Source of the DNA: an uncultured Lachnoanaerobaculum sp.
GTDB taxonomy: Bacteria; Bacillota; Clostridia; Lachnospirales; Lachnospiraceae
DNA length: 50,582 nt
Assembly (NCBI GenBank): GCA_946999385.1
Contig: CAMQCZ010000014.1
Coordinates: 1 to 50,582, forward strand
Reading direction: 5' to 3'
Positions 26,388-35,178 of the stretch are shown in pieces (position 1 is the stretch's first letter; each line of letters begins with the position of its first letter). The position numbers and the translations under genes are program-made. Under the pieces are notes generated by a model. The model ran no database searches. It had not been told where the DNA came from and saw only the letters and a program-made list of their open reading frames with translations.

Positions 26388-27498
26388 ATTTTTTCACATC
26401 CTTTATTAAGCTTTTTTCCATATCTTTAGTAAAAATATTTATTTTATCTTTATTAGGCTTTAATTTTATTTTTTCTCCGATTTCAAATATTTTACTAATA
26501 TGGCCCAAATCCTGTGAATATTCTATACTTGCTTGATTTTCCAAAATTAAATTATCTTCAAATTTCAAAAAATAATTTGTATATTTTCCTAGAAAAGTTC
26601 TATTTATAATTTCACATTCAAGTCCATCTTCATTTACTGAAAACTCTTCCGGTCTTACTGATACAACTACTTCTTGGCCATCTATAATATCTTCAGATAA
26701 ATTATTCATCTCTATTTCATATTCATTTGCCATTCTTATATAATTTTTATTACCTATTTTTAATATTTTTCCATAAAATAAATTTGAATGTCCTATAAAT
26801 GTAGAAACAAATGCATTAAATGGTCTTGAATAAATATTCCAAGGACTTCCTATTTGTTGTATAACCCCTTCTTTCATTACTGCTATTCTATCAGATATTG
26901 CAAGGGCTTCTTCCTGGTCATGGGTAACATATACTGTAGTAATTCCAACCTGTTTTTGAACCTCTCTTATTGCACTTCTCATTTCTATACGTAATTTTGC
27001 ATCAAGATTTGATAAAGGTTCATCCATCAAAAGAACCTGTGGGTGGATTACTATAGCTCTCGCAAGTGCAACTCTTTGTTGCTGTCCACCTGATAATCTT
27101 TCAGGTAACCTATCTTGATATTTATCAATCTTAACTATTTTAAGTATTTTATCCACCTTTTCCTTAATTTGTGCTTTTGGTAATTTTCTTATTTTTAAAC
27201 CATATTCTATATTTTGCCTTACTGTTAAATGTGGAAATATAGCATAACTTTGAAATACCATGCCAATATTTCGTTTTTCTATAGGAATATTATTTATAAT
27301 TTTATCATCAAATTTAATTCTTCCCGATTCTATACTATTAAATCCGGCAATCATACGTAATAAAGTAGTTTTTCCACAGCCTGAAGGTCCTAATAATGTA
27401 AAAAATTCACCATTTTTTATAAAGGCTGATAAATTTGGTATTATAGTAAAATCTCCATATTGTTTCACAACATTCTCAATATCTATAGAAACACTCAT
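26380..27498 (-). CDS. ABC importer ATPase (FbpC/AfuC/PotA-type)
   Basis: 372 residues. The ATPase domain (about 1-240) has Walker A GPSGCGKTT, Q-loop VFQSYAIFPHL, signature LSGGQQQR, Walker B LLMDEPLSNLD and the switch His in VTHDQEEA. It is followed by a C-terminal TOBE-like region. The family energises iron, polyamine, sugar-phosphate and phosphonate importers. Encoded between the binding lipoprotein and the fused permease, in the usual order. AGAGG precedes the ATG. Confidence 0.9.
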   Translation of the reverse strand: MSVSIDIENVVKQYGDFTIIPNLSAFIKNGEFFTLLGPSGCGKTTLLRMIAGFNSIESGRIKFDDKIINNIPIEKRNIGMVFQSYAIFPHLTVRQNIEYGLKIRKLPKAQIKEKVDKILKIVKIDKYQDRLPERLSGGQQQRVALARAIVIHPQVLLMDEPLSNLDAKLRIEMRSAIREVQKQVGITTVYVTHDQEEALAISDRIAVMKEGVIQQIGSPWNIYSRPFNAFVSTFIGHSNLFYGKILKIGNKNYIRMANEYEIEMNNLSEDIIDGQEVVVSVRPEEFSVNEDGLECEIINRTFLGKYTNYFLKFEDNLILENQASIEYSQDLGHISKIFEIGEKIKLKPNKDKINIFTKDMEKSLIKDVKKYD

Positions 27499-27525
27499 AT
27501 ATTTAACCTCTTCTTTCTAATTTTA

Positions 27526-27549
27526 ATGGGGCTAATGATTTAGCCCCAT
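27526..27549 (-). terminator. Strong hairpin between binding protein and ATPase genes
   Basis: Perfect 10-bp stem ATGGGGCTAA (27526-27535) / TTAGCCCCAT (27540-27549) with a 4-base loop, starting 10 bases after the binding-protein stop. On the minus strand it is followed by TAAAATTAG, not a full T-run. A partial terminator or mRNA-stabilising structure that lets the binding protein be made in excess is the usual explanation in ABC operons. Confidence 0.6.
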
Positions 27550-27559
27550 ATAGCTTGTA

Positions 27560-28612
27560 TTATTTAGTAAATACCTCTTTAAATTCATCCAGCCACTCTG
27601 TCTTATGTTTAGCTGTATTTGTTTCATCATCCTTTATAATATTTATTTTATCCATAGAAATCATTGCATCTCCGGCTTCAACATCTTTACGGATTGTTCT
27701 TCTATATTGTGTATTATTCATAAATTCCTGTACCTTCTTACTTGTTAACCAATCAATAAATTTTTGTGCATTTTCTTCATTAGGACAATTTTTTATAATA
27801 TAAACACCATCTCCACGGAATATAACGCCTTCATTCATATAAACAGTTTTTACAGGAGCACCTGCACCTACATACTGTGCTGAGCCTTGTTCAAATGTTA
27901 ATCCTACAGTATATTCGCCATCTGCAACACCCTTGTAAACTGCTGAAGAGCCTCCCAAAAGCTTGCCATCTAATTGCTCACAAAAGCTTTTAACATAATC
28001 CCAACCATTTTCAGGGTTTCCTTTTCCCATAGCATATAACATATTAACTAAATGCTCAAAAGATGATGAAGAGGCTGCCGGATCCGCAAAGGCAATTTTT
28101 CCTTTTAATTCAGGATTTAACAAATCTTCATAACCTTCAATTTTTATATCCCCTATTAAATCTTTATTTACCATAATAACTGATGGTATAGTATCAAAAC
28201 GTGTTAAATTCCCCTCTGTATTTTTATATTCATCATAAAAAGCTTCTTCATTTGGAGATGTATAATCTGCAAAAAATTCACTCTTATTTTTTACAGTTCC
28301 TATAGTACCTGACCACAATATATCAGCTTGAGGATTTGAGGTCTCAGTTTGTATTCTTTTTAATGCATCTCCTGTTCCCATAGCCAGACATTCTGCATCT
28401 ATACCTGTATCCTCTTCAAACATGGCTAACATAGAATCAATCATAGATTCAGTTAATGGACTATATATAATTAACTTATTATCTTTTTTCTCCTCTTTAG
28501 TCATTTTATTTTCCGTTTTAGTATTATCGGATAATTTATTATTTGAACAAGCAGCTAAACCTATACTAATAATACCGATGGATAATAATGATATAAAATT
28601 TTTAATTTTCAT
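27560..28612 (-). CDS. ABC importer substrate-binding lipoprotein (ferric-iron/hexose-phosphate type)
   Basis: 350 residues; signal peptide with lipobox LAAC (C22), so it is anchored on the outer face of the membrane. The mature part has the Fbp/AfuA-like fold markers: IYSPLTESMID, GTGDALKRIQTE, ADILWSGT, GKIAFADPAASSSS and the hinge segment GLTFEQGSAQYV. Related proteins bind Fe3+, hexose phosphates or 2-aminoethylphosphonate. I do not see the paired Tyr ligands clearly enough to call iron. It is the first gene of the operon, with a promoter and GGGAGG upstream. Confidence 0.85.
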   Translation of the reverse strand: MKIKNFISLLSIGIISIGLAACSNNKLSDNTKTENKMTKEEKKDNKLIIYSPLTESMIDSMLAMFEEDTGIDAECLAMGTGDALKRIQTETSNPQADILWSGTIGTVKNKSEFFADYTSPNEEAFYDEYKNTEGNLTRFDTIPSVIMVNKDLIGDIKIEGYEDLLNPELKGKIAFADPAASSSSFEHLVNMLYAMGKGNPENGWDYVKSFCEQLDGKLLGGSSAVYKGVADGEYTVGLTFEQGSAQYVGAGAPVKTVYMNEGVIFRGDGVYIIKNCPNEENAQKFIDWLTSKKVQEFMNNTQYRRTIRKDVEAGDAMISMDKINIIKDDETNTAKHKTEWLDEFKEVFTK

Positions 28613-28647
28613 TTAATTGTACCTCCCAAAATTTATTGTATATCAAA

Positions 28648-28676
28648 ATTATATCCAATAATTTTTACTAAAACAA
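28648..28676 (-). promoter_or_regulatory. Predicted promoter of the binding-protein operon
   Basis: On the minus strand TTGTTT (28671-28676), a 17-base spacer and a perfect TATAAT (28648-28653), about 35 bp before the ATG at 28612. Good spacing and a good -10. Confidence 0.6.
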
Positions 28677-28758
28677 TCCATAATACTGTTAAATTGTCTA
28701 ATATTCTGAACTTTAATATATTTTTTTGTACACTTTTTTTGATTTTCTTTATAATATA

Positions 28759-29664
28759 TTATAAATTTCTTCCCTCCATAGCCTTATAAAATTTATCTTT
28801 AAATTCTTTATAATTTTTTATTTTAGGTAAATTAAGTAAAATTCCTTCATTACTATCACTAATTTTCAAATATCCATCCTTCAAATAATATTCTTTAATA
28901 TCAAAAAAAGAGCTATTATCCTCAAAAATCTCCGGATATAATAAATATAAGGCTGCTGTTGCATCCCAATTATAGAAACCATCTATACCATAAATATTAT
29001 TATTATACTCAAACCAATGTAGGGACTTATATAAAACATATTCACCAAGTGTATTAAAATTAAAAAAATTTCGTTTTCCTACTTTTATTTGACCTGATAA
29101 TTTATTTTTATATTCATCTAATCCAAAAATAACATCTAAGCAGTTATTTCCCGTTAAAATATTAATATTTTTTAATTTTGTCAATACCTCATAGCTTGAT
29201 TTGTAATCAATAGAAAAATTAAGCTCTTCCATTCTTCTTTTTTTAAAAATAAGCTCCTCAGTTATTCCTCCCATTAAATAAATTGCTTTTAATGAGCTTT
29301 GCATATTTTGAGAATATCTCAAAGCACCTGCAATATTAGTTAAAGAGCCTGTTGAAAGTATTTCTATTTCACCTGGATATAATTCAATCATTTCGGCTAT
29401 ATATTTTGAAGCTTTATTATCATAGTCCAAGGGCTCTTTTCCACCCATATATACTTTTATATTAAGCTTTAATTCTTTTAATATATTTATTGTATTTTTA
29501 TATACAATTTCCGTTTCATTATTCCCAAAGCTTGTAGTAATTGCTAAAAGCTCTACATTGTTATTATCTAAAATACAAAGTAGAGCTAATCCATCATCAA
29601 CATCACAAAGCTTCAGTCCCATGGTATTATCACAATCAAAAATAATCTTTCTTTTCATTTTCAC
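28759..29664 (-). CDS. Nucleoside hydrolase family protein
   Basis: 301 residues. The N-terminus has an expanded form of the family metal site, DCDNTMG...DVDDGLAL (D10, D12, D23, D24), where classical enzymes read DxDPGxDD. Other family landmarks are LAITTSFGN, EILSTGSLTNIAGAL, YLMGG, LTGNNCLD and a late GIDGFYNWDATAALYL with an acidic metal ligand. Family members split N-glycosidic bonds of ribosides. Its ATG overlaps the ATPase stop (ATGA), so it is the last gene of the YnjBCD-like importer operon and probably acts on, or downstream of, the imported compound. The precise substrate is unknown. Confidence 0.75.
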   Translation of the reverse strand: MKMKRKIIFDCDNTMGLKLCDVDDGLALLCILDNNNVELLAITTSFGNNETEIVYKNTINILKELKLNIKVYMGGKEPLDYDNKASKYIAEMIELYPGEIEILSTGSLTNIAGALRYSQNMQSSLKAIYLMGGITEELIFKKRRMEELNFSIDYKSSYEVLTKLKNINILTGNNCLDVIFGLDEYKNKLSGQIKVGKRNFFNFNTLGEYVLYKSLHWFEYNNNIYGIDGFYNWDATAALYLLYPEIFEDNSSFFDIKEYYLKDGYLKISDSNEGILLNLPKIKNYKEFKDKFYKAMEGRNL

Positions 29665-30683
29665 CTTTCAAATAAAATTAAATTATCTATATTTTTCTTT
29701 ATACTCAAATTCACATAATTATCTATTGAAATATTTTTTGAAACAAAATCATTATAATTCATACTTATAATATATTTCTTTTCATTTGATAATATAATAT
29801 TTACATATTCTCCCTTATATAATATTTCATCAATTTTATATCTATTTTTTTCTTTACTTATATTTAAAGAGCTTGGTCTAAGCATAAGCTCATATTGCCC
29901 ATCTTTTTTATCAGTTATAAACTCTCCTAATTCACTGATAATTTTCCCATTTTTAACTTCCACATTAAAATAATTTACTTCACCCATAAATTCAGCTGTT
30001 GTTTTACATTTTGGAAAAAGAAATAAAGCCTTAGGAGTTCCATATTCTATGATTTCTCCATTTTGCATAAATGCGATTTTATCCGATAATTGCATAGCTT
30101 CTTCTTTATCATGAGTTATCATAATGGTAGTTATACTATTTCTTTTATGTAATTTTTTTACTAATTTACCCATATCTTTTCTTAGAGCTTCATCAAGACC
30201 TGAAAAAGGCTCATCCAAGAGTAAAATATCGGGATTTGCCGCTAATGCTCTGGCTATAGCCACTCTTTGCATTTGACCGCCTGATAATTGATATATTTTT
30301 CTTTTTTCAAATCCTTCTAATTGAACCCATTCAAGTAATTCGATTAATCTTTTTTTAATTTCAGTATTAGGAATTTTTTTTAATTTCATAGAAAATATTA
30401 TATTATTTTCTACATTCATATGAGGGAAAAGTCTTAAATCCTGAAAAACTATTACAGTGTTTCTTTTATGTGGAGCTAATTTTAATATACTTTTATTATC
30501 AAGTAAAATATCCCCTTGAGAAATATTATTAAATCCTGCTATACTTTTTATCAGGCTTGTTTTACCACATCCACTTTTTCCCAATATTGATATAAATTCA
30601 CCTGCTTTTACATATAAATTTATATTTTTCAATACATGATTTTTCTCTAAATATAATTCTACATTTTTTAATTCAAGCTTCAT
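29661..30683 (-). CDS. ABC importer ATPase (YnjD-like)
   Basis: 340 residues. Walker A GKSGCGKTS, Q-loop VFQDLRLFPHM, signature LSGGQMQR, Walker B LLLDEPFSGLD and switch His in ITHDKEEA are all intact. A C-terminal part of about 110 residues (TOBE-like) makes it longer than the E. coli YnjD I have in mind (about 220 residues). It is encoded directly after two single-unit permeases and a YnjB-like binding protein, so it energises that importer. It ends in an ATGA overlap with the nucleoside hydrolase gene. Confidence 0.87.
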   Translation of the reverse strand: MKLELKNVELYLEKNHVLKNINLYVKAGEFISILGKSGCGKTSLIKSIAGFNNISQGDILLDNKSILKLAPHKRNTVIVFQDLRLFPHMNVENNIIFSMKLKKIPNTEIKKRLIELLEWVQLEGFEKRKIYQLSGGQMQRVAIARALAANPDILLLDEPFSGLDEALRKDMGKLVKKLHKRNSITTIMITHDKEEAMQLSDKIAFMQNGEIIEYGTPKALFLFPKCKTTAEFMGEVNYFNVEVKNGKIISELGEFITDKKDGQYELMLRPSSLNISKEKNRYKIDEILYKGEYVNIILSNEKKYIISMNYNDFVSKNISIDNYVNLSIKKNIDNLILFER

Positions 30684-30691
30684 TTTTACTC

Positions 30692-31498
30692 CTATCTGAA
30701 ATATTCTATTTTATTACCTTTTATAAGATACCTGGATAAAAAATCAAATATTATAAATATTATTATAGTTATGATTAAAAAAATAAGTGCATAAATGCTT
30801 GCAAAATTTCTTTTTCCACTTTGTATATAGGGTACCATTATAAGAGAAAATGTTTTTACTCTTCCACCACCTATTAATAAAGTTAAAAAATATTGACTTA
30901 TAGATATAATATATGACATGGTGAATGCTGATAAAATAACGGGAAAAAGATTAGGTAATGTTATAAGAAAAAAAGCTTTTAAAGTATTTGCACCAAGAAC
31001 TTTTGCCTGCTCCTCTAATTCATCACCTAAAAATCTTGTACCTTCTTCTATAAGCTTATTAGCATATGGAAGAGAATATATAATATGTGAAATAATAACC
31101 CCTATTATAGTATTACCTAAGCCTATTTTTAAAAAAAATATTTGAACTCCCATAGCAAATACAGTGGTAGGTACTATAAAAGGACTTATCATAATTAAAG
31201 AAATTATTTTTTTACCTTTAAAATTATAAAATACAAAAGCTCTTGCACTTAATATTGCAATAATAATACAACTAAAAGAAACTATTATAGAAATAATAAT
31301 ACTCAATATAAATGCTTTAGATAAAGTATTGCTTTGAATTAGAATATTATTCAATGCTCTAAGAGAAAATTTATTAGGTAAAATATTAGGCCACACATAA
31401 CGTTCTACAAAAACCCACATAAATAAAGTTGATAGGGGCAATATTATTATAAGATTAAATAAAAATAAAATTGAATTATATAAAAATTTATTTTTCAT
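30692..31498 (-). CDS. ABC importer permease subunit 2 (YnjC-like C-terminal half)
   Basis: 268 residues with six predicted membrane segments and the ATPase-contact loop LEEQAKVLGANTLKAFFLITLP. The start is placed at ATG 31498, which has GAGGTG 6 bases upstream; an upstream in-frame GTG (31507) lies inside that ribosome binding region. It overlaps the first permease by 11 bp. In E. coli the equivalent YnjC is, to my knowledge, one fused protein; here the two halves are separate genes. Confidence 0.85.
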   Translation of the reverse strand: MKNKFLYNSILFLFNLIIILPLSTLFMWVFVERYVWPNILPNKFSLRALNNILIQSNTLSKAFILSIIISIIVSFSCIIIAILSARAFVFYNFKGKKIISLIMISPFIVPTTVFAMGVQIFFLKIGLGNTIIGVIISHIIYSLPYANKLIEEGTRFLGDELEEQAKVLGANTLKAFFLITLPNLFPVILSAFTMSYIISISQYFLTLLIGGGRVKTFSLIMVPYIQSGKRNFASIYALIFLIITIIIFIIFDFLSRYLIKGNKIEYFR

Positions 31499-32354
31499 TC
31501 TTAACACCTCTTATCTTTTTATTTATTAGAATAAAATATATCAGTGAAGATAATAATGAAATTAGTATTAATATACCATTATATGCCATTGCATATGTTC
31601 TCATTCTCAAATCAGGTTTTTGAAATTCTTGATATGCCATTATAGGTAAGGCTTTCGGTATAGTTGCACCCATTAACAAGGGTAACTCATAAGCTCCAAG
31701 TGAATAAGTAAAAATAATCAAAAAAGAACTCATTATTGTATTAAAGCAAAGTGGCAATGTTATTTTAAAAAATGTAAGGAATTTATTTGCTCCTAGATTT
31801 ATAGAAGCTTCTCCTAAGCTTTTACTTATATTTGACATAAGTGATATAACAAAATATATTACAAAAGGAATTTCTTTCCACAAATAGGCTAAAATTATAC
31901 TTATTGCATATTTGTCATATATTAACAAAGGAAATTCATTTTGATCTTTAATAAATCCGAAGCCATAACATAATCTTGCCAATAAACCATTATTAGAAAT
32001 AATATTTATAAGAATTAAAGAAATAATTGTATGAGGTACTAAAATTGGTATTTTTGTTATTATTATATTGATACCCTTAACATTATTCGATTCTATCATT
32101 AGATAGCAAATAAATATTCCGATTATAATTGCTAATATTGATGATAAAATGGATATTTTTAAGCTGTATAAGATGGAGCTTATTGTTTCTTTTCTTTCAA
32201 ATATTTCTATATAATATTTAATAGTAAATCTTTTAAGACCAAAAATTGGGATTACACCAAAGCTCCATGTAATCCCAATAAATATACCTATTAAAAATAT
32301 CATTCCAATAATAATCTGTGGCACCAATAAAATATATGGTGTCAATTTTTTCAT
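31488..32354 (-). CDS. ABC importer permease subunit 1 (YnjC-like N-terminal half)
   Basis: 288 residues, about six membrane segments, with the EAA-type loop LGEASINLGANKFLTFFKITLPL. The start is placed at the ATG at 32354, which shares one base with the binding-protein stop (TAATG), a typical translational-coupling junction. A GGAGG run lies further upstream than ideal. The alternative TTG at 32381 would overlap the binding protein by 28 bases. It pairs with the next gene to form the membrane channel of the importer. Confidence 0.85.
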   Translation of the reverse strand: MKKLTPYILLVPQIIIGMIFLIGIFIGITWSFGVIPIFGLKRFTIKYYIEIFERKETISSILYSLKISILSSILAIIIGIFICYLMIESNNVKGINIIITKIPILVPHTIISLILINIISNNGLLARLCYGFGFIKDQNEFPLLIYDKYAISIILAYLWKEIPFVIYFVISLMSNISKSLGEASINLGANKFLTFFKITLPLCFNTIMSSFLIIFTYSLGAYELPLLMGATIPKALPIMAYQEFQKPDLRMRTYAMAYNGILILISLLSSLIYFILINKKIRGVKNEK

Positions 32355-33637
32355 TATTTTCCGACAACCTCCTCTGCCCAAATATCTTCAATAATAGGCA
32401 CTAAAGCCGCAGGTATCTCAGGAAGTCTTTTTGAAAGTAATTCTTCTTGAGGAATTACTCCTTTACCTATATCTACGGAATCAAACAGCTTCCTTTGTTC
32501 ATTACTTAATTTAGAATAATCAACTACAGGAATAGTCTTTAAATTACTATATCTATCAGCCTGAACCTCAGGTGATAGCATTTCATTTATAGAAACCATA
32601 GCAGCCTCTTTATTTTTAGAATTATTAGCTATAGCAATATAATTTGTATTTCCTATAGTACCTTTATCAAATTGAAATGTTCTTGTAGTATCAGTAAATA
32701 CACCATCCTCAATATTTACTGCAACACTAAATGCACCATAAGACATACCCATAACTAATTGTCCGTCTGCATACATATTTTTCATAGTAGGTTCCGATTC
32801 CGGAAATGTTTTTCCCTCATTCCAGAGATATGGATTTATTTGTCTAAGATATTCTAATGCAGGCTCGATAGCCTCTTTTACCTTTTCTTTATCTGCCGGC
32901 ATATTTTGAAATTGTTCATAACCTACTATATCATATATTATATTTCTTACAAATGCAGAGCCTGTAAAATCCGGTAATGCAGGATATGTAACTTTACCTT
33001 TATATTTTTTTACAAATTCAAATAATTCTTGCGTATTTTTAGGAGCTTCCTCAGTTTTAGCACTATCATTATACATTATAAGCTGTGCCTTACCATAAGG
33101 AGCCTCATAACCATCTATAGCAAATCCAAAATCATAATTAACTTCTTTTTCATCTTTATTTATATATTTATGAAAATTAGGCAATTTATCTAAAAACGGA
33201 CCATACAAAAGATTATTTTCTTTATCACTTTTAAAATTTTCACCATTAATCCAAATCATATCAATATCACCTTCTTTTTTACCTGCACTTGCCTCAGCAA
33301 GTAATTGTGTATTAATATCTTCTATATTCATAGGTACTAATTTTAAAGTAATATCATACTTTTCTTTTAAAATAGGAGCAAAATAATTTTCAAGCCAGGA
33401 ATTTAATTTTTCATCTCCTCCCCAACCATAGAAGCTCACTTCGCTACCTTTTGCTTTTTCTACTAATTGTTCAAATTCAGAATTTTCAATATCTGAAGCA
33501 GCTTCATTTTTAGTATCTGCTGTTTCTTGAACCATTTTCTCGGCTTTAGAGTTTGTATTTTCCACCTTACTCGAACAAGCAAAGCTACCCAATGATATAG
33601 CTGCCAAAGATAACAATAGTAAAATTTTATTTTTCAT
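32354..33637 (-). CDS. ABC importer substrate-binding lipoprotein (YnjB-like)
   Basis: 427 residues; signal peptide with lipobox SFAC (C21) and a Ser/Glu/Lys-rich tether. The mature part matches the pattern I recall for YnjB (COG4134): FYGWGGDEKLNSWL, a region ending DIDMIWINGENF, LLYGPF, VTYPALPDFTGSAFV, NPYLWNEGKTFPES and GTIGNTNYIAIA. The ligand of YnjB is not known. Its ATG overlaps the stop of the TVP38-type gene (ATGA), tying importer and membrane protein into one operon. Confidence 0.85.
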   Translation of the reverse strand: MKNKILLLLSLAAISLGSFACSSKVENTNSKAEKMVQETADTKNEAASDIENSEFEQLVEKAKGSEVSFYGWGGDEKLNSWLENYFAPILKEKYDITLKLVPMNIEDINTQLLAEASAGKKEGDIDMIWINGENFKSDKENNLLYGPFLDKLPNFHKYINKDEKEVNYDFGFAIDGYEAPYGKAQLIMYNDSAKTEEAPKNTQELFEFVKKYKGKVTYPALPDFTGSAFVRNIIYDIVGYEQFQNMPADKEKVKEAIEPALEYLRQINPYLWNEGKTFPESEPTMKNMYADGQLVMGMSYGAFSVAVNIEDGVFTDTTRTFQFDKGTIGNTNYIAIANNSKNKEAAMVSINEMLSPEVQADRYSNLKTIPVVDYSKLSNEQRKLFDSVDIGKGVIPQEELLSKRLPEIPAALVPIIEDIWAEEVVGK

Positions 33638-34341
33638 TTATTTTTTCCTTTTCTTTTGCTTTTTTCTAGATATATCTGTCTTGCTAAAATAATTAAGAAT
33701 GATAAACCGAATAAAATAAGTAAGCCGGTAACCATAATCTTAGCTCCTCCGGTTAAAAATCCTCCTACATAAGAATAAACTATAGTTGCCGGTAATTGTC
33801 CTATACCTGTTGCAATAAAAAAGCTTAAAAATGACATAGAAGTAAGTCCCGCCGCATAGCTAACTATATCAAAAGATATAAAAGGTAAAAGTCTGGCAAT
33901 CAAGACACTCATTTTACCATGATTTTCAAAAAATTTATCTATATTTTCCATACCTGCTTTACTAGTTAATTTTTCCGCAACATCTCTTCCCAATATTCTT
34001 GCTATATAAAAACAAATAGAAGCACCTGCCATGGCACTTGACCATGAAAGTATAGCTCCTTGCCACCATCCAAATAAATTTGCATTGGCAAAGGTTAGTA
34101 AAAATGCCGGTAATGGGGCTACTATTGATTGCAAAATCATTAATAAAAATGAAACTATTGCAGCATAAATACCATAAGAGGCAACAAATTCTTTTACTAC
34201 AGTAAAATCTCCGCCGGCAAACATTTTAATTATTTTATTTATAATATTATTTATACTTGGAATAAAGAAATAGGATAGCAAGCATATTATAAATATAGCC
34301 AATAAAATAATTTTATGAGTTAGACTTTTATTATTTTTCAT
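33634..34341 (-). CDS. TVP38/TMEM64 (DedA-like) membrane protein
   Basis: 235 residues with five to six hydrophobic segments and the family core. The core includes PAFLLTFANANLFGWWQG, then SSAMAGASICFYIARILGRD, LIARLLPFISFDIVSYAAGL, and a late re-entrant IGQLPATIVYSYVGG. DedA/TVP38 proteins are increasingly linked to lipid or isoprenoid-phosphate translocation. The tail is rich in Lys. It lies between a rhodanese lipoprotein gene and the YnjB-like gene; E. coli YdjX/YdjZ are the same family beside ynjABCD. A second, diverged copy is encoded at 38501-39184. Confidence 0.85.
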   Translation of the reverse strand: MKNNKSLTHKIILLAIFIICLLSYFFIPSINNIINKIIKMFAGGDFTVVKEFVASYGIYAAIVSFLLMILQSIVAPLPAFLLTFANANLFGWWQGAILSWSSAMAGASICFYIARILGRDVAEKLTSKAGMENIDKFFENHGKMSVLIARLLPFISFDIVSYAAGLTSMSFLSFFIATGIGQLPATIVYSYVGGFLTGGAKIMVTGLLILFGLSFLIILARQIYLEKSKRKGKNK

Positions 34342-34352
34342 CTTATCCTCTA

Positions 34353-35081
34353 TTATTCAAATTTCATATCAACTTCTTTTGTTCCATCCAAGGAATTCCA
34401 TACATTAGTATATCCCTTACCTGCTATATACTCGGCAGCCTTAGCTGAACGATTACCTGAATAACAATAAGTCATAATAAGTGCATTTTTATCTTCAGGT
34501 AATTTATCATCTAAAGTAGATAAATCTTTTTCATCTGCATTAATAGCATTAGCAAAATGTCCTGCTTCATAATCCTTTTCATCTCTTAAATCAACAAGAA
34601 AAGCTTCATCCTTTTTTGCGAGTAATTCATCAGCCCTAACATTACCATAATTTACAAGCTTATATTCATATTGTTTTACACCGTCTGCATTAGTAACATC
34701 TTTAAATCCATTCTCCACTAATATTTTTGCAGCTTCACCTGATTTTTTGCCTGAATTACAATATAATATTACTGATTTATCCTTCCAATCATCAAGCTTA
34801 GCTATATTATCCTTAAATGTATCTATAGGAAGATTTATAGCAAATTTAACATGACCTTTGGCATATTCTTCCGGACTTCTTACATCAACAACTAAAGATT
34901 CCTCTTTCTTTTTCTTATCATCTTCTATTCCTTGTAAATCTGCACCTGCCATAGTTTTTATTTCTGCACCTGCTGATGTATTTGCACTATTATTTTTATT
35001 TGCCGCACAAGCAGTAGAAAAAATAAGCATGCTTGCAATTCCAAATCCCAATACAATATTTCCTATTTTTTTCATTTTCAA
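34353..35081 (-). CDS. Tandem-rhodanese lipoprotein (YnjE-like sulfurtransferase)
   Basis: 242 residues; signal peptide with lipobox STAC (C25), so it should face the cell exterior. Two rhodanese domains follow. The first has VVDVRSPEEY and active loop YCNSGKKS (C108); the second has LVDLRDEKDY and active loop YCYSGNRS (C206). Both keep the persulfide-forming Cys, whereas tandem rhodaneses often keep only the second. The family moves sulfane sulfur (thiosulfate, persulfide) or related chalcogens. First gene of the importer operon, with a promoter, a palindromic operator-like site and GGAGG upstream. The acceptor is unknown. Confidence 0.85.
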   Translation of the reverse strand: MKMKKIGNIVLGFGIASMLIFSTACAANKNNSANTSAGAEIKTMAGADLQGIEDDKKKKEESLVVDVRSPEEYAKGHVKFAINLPIDTFKDNIAKLDDWKDKSVILYCNSGKKSGEAAKILVENGFKDVTNADGVKQYEYKLVNYGNVRADELLAKKDEAFLVDLRDEKDYEAGHFANAINADEKDLSTLDDKLPEDKNALIMTYCYSGNRSAKAAEYIAGKGYTNVWNSLDGTKEVDMKFE

Positions 35082-35105
35082 TCCTCCAAATTTTATTTAT
35101 TTTTA

Positions 35106-35156
35106 TTGAATATTTATTCAACTACATATTTTATCAAATATATATTTTATTTCTAA
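35106..35156 (-). promoter_or_regulatory. Promoter and palindromic operator-like site before the rhodanese operon
   Basis: On the minus strand TTAGAA (35151-35156), a 17-base spacer and TAAAAT (35128-35133) form a plausible promoter. Just downstream, at about the transcription start, lies the perfect palindrome TTGAATA-TT-TATTCAA (35106-35121). Its ATAAATAT core resembles sites of ArsR/SmtB-family repressors such as CadC. No such regulator gene is in the window. Confidence 0.45.
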
Positions 35157-35178
35157 TTGTTTATATAAATATAAAATA

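Noticed and set aside
35134..35178. AT-only inverted repeat ATAAAATAT/ATATTTTAT as terminator of the kinase gene
   Set aside because: Made solely of A/T with no T-run; such pairs are expected by chance at this base composition.
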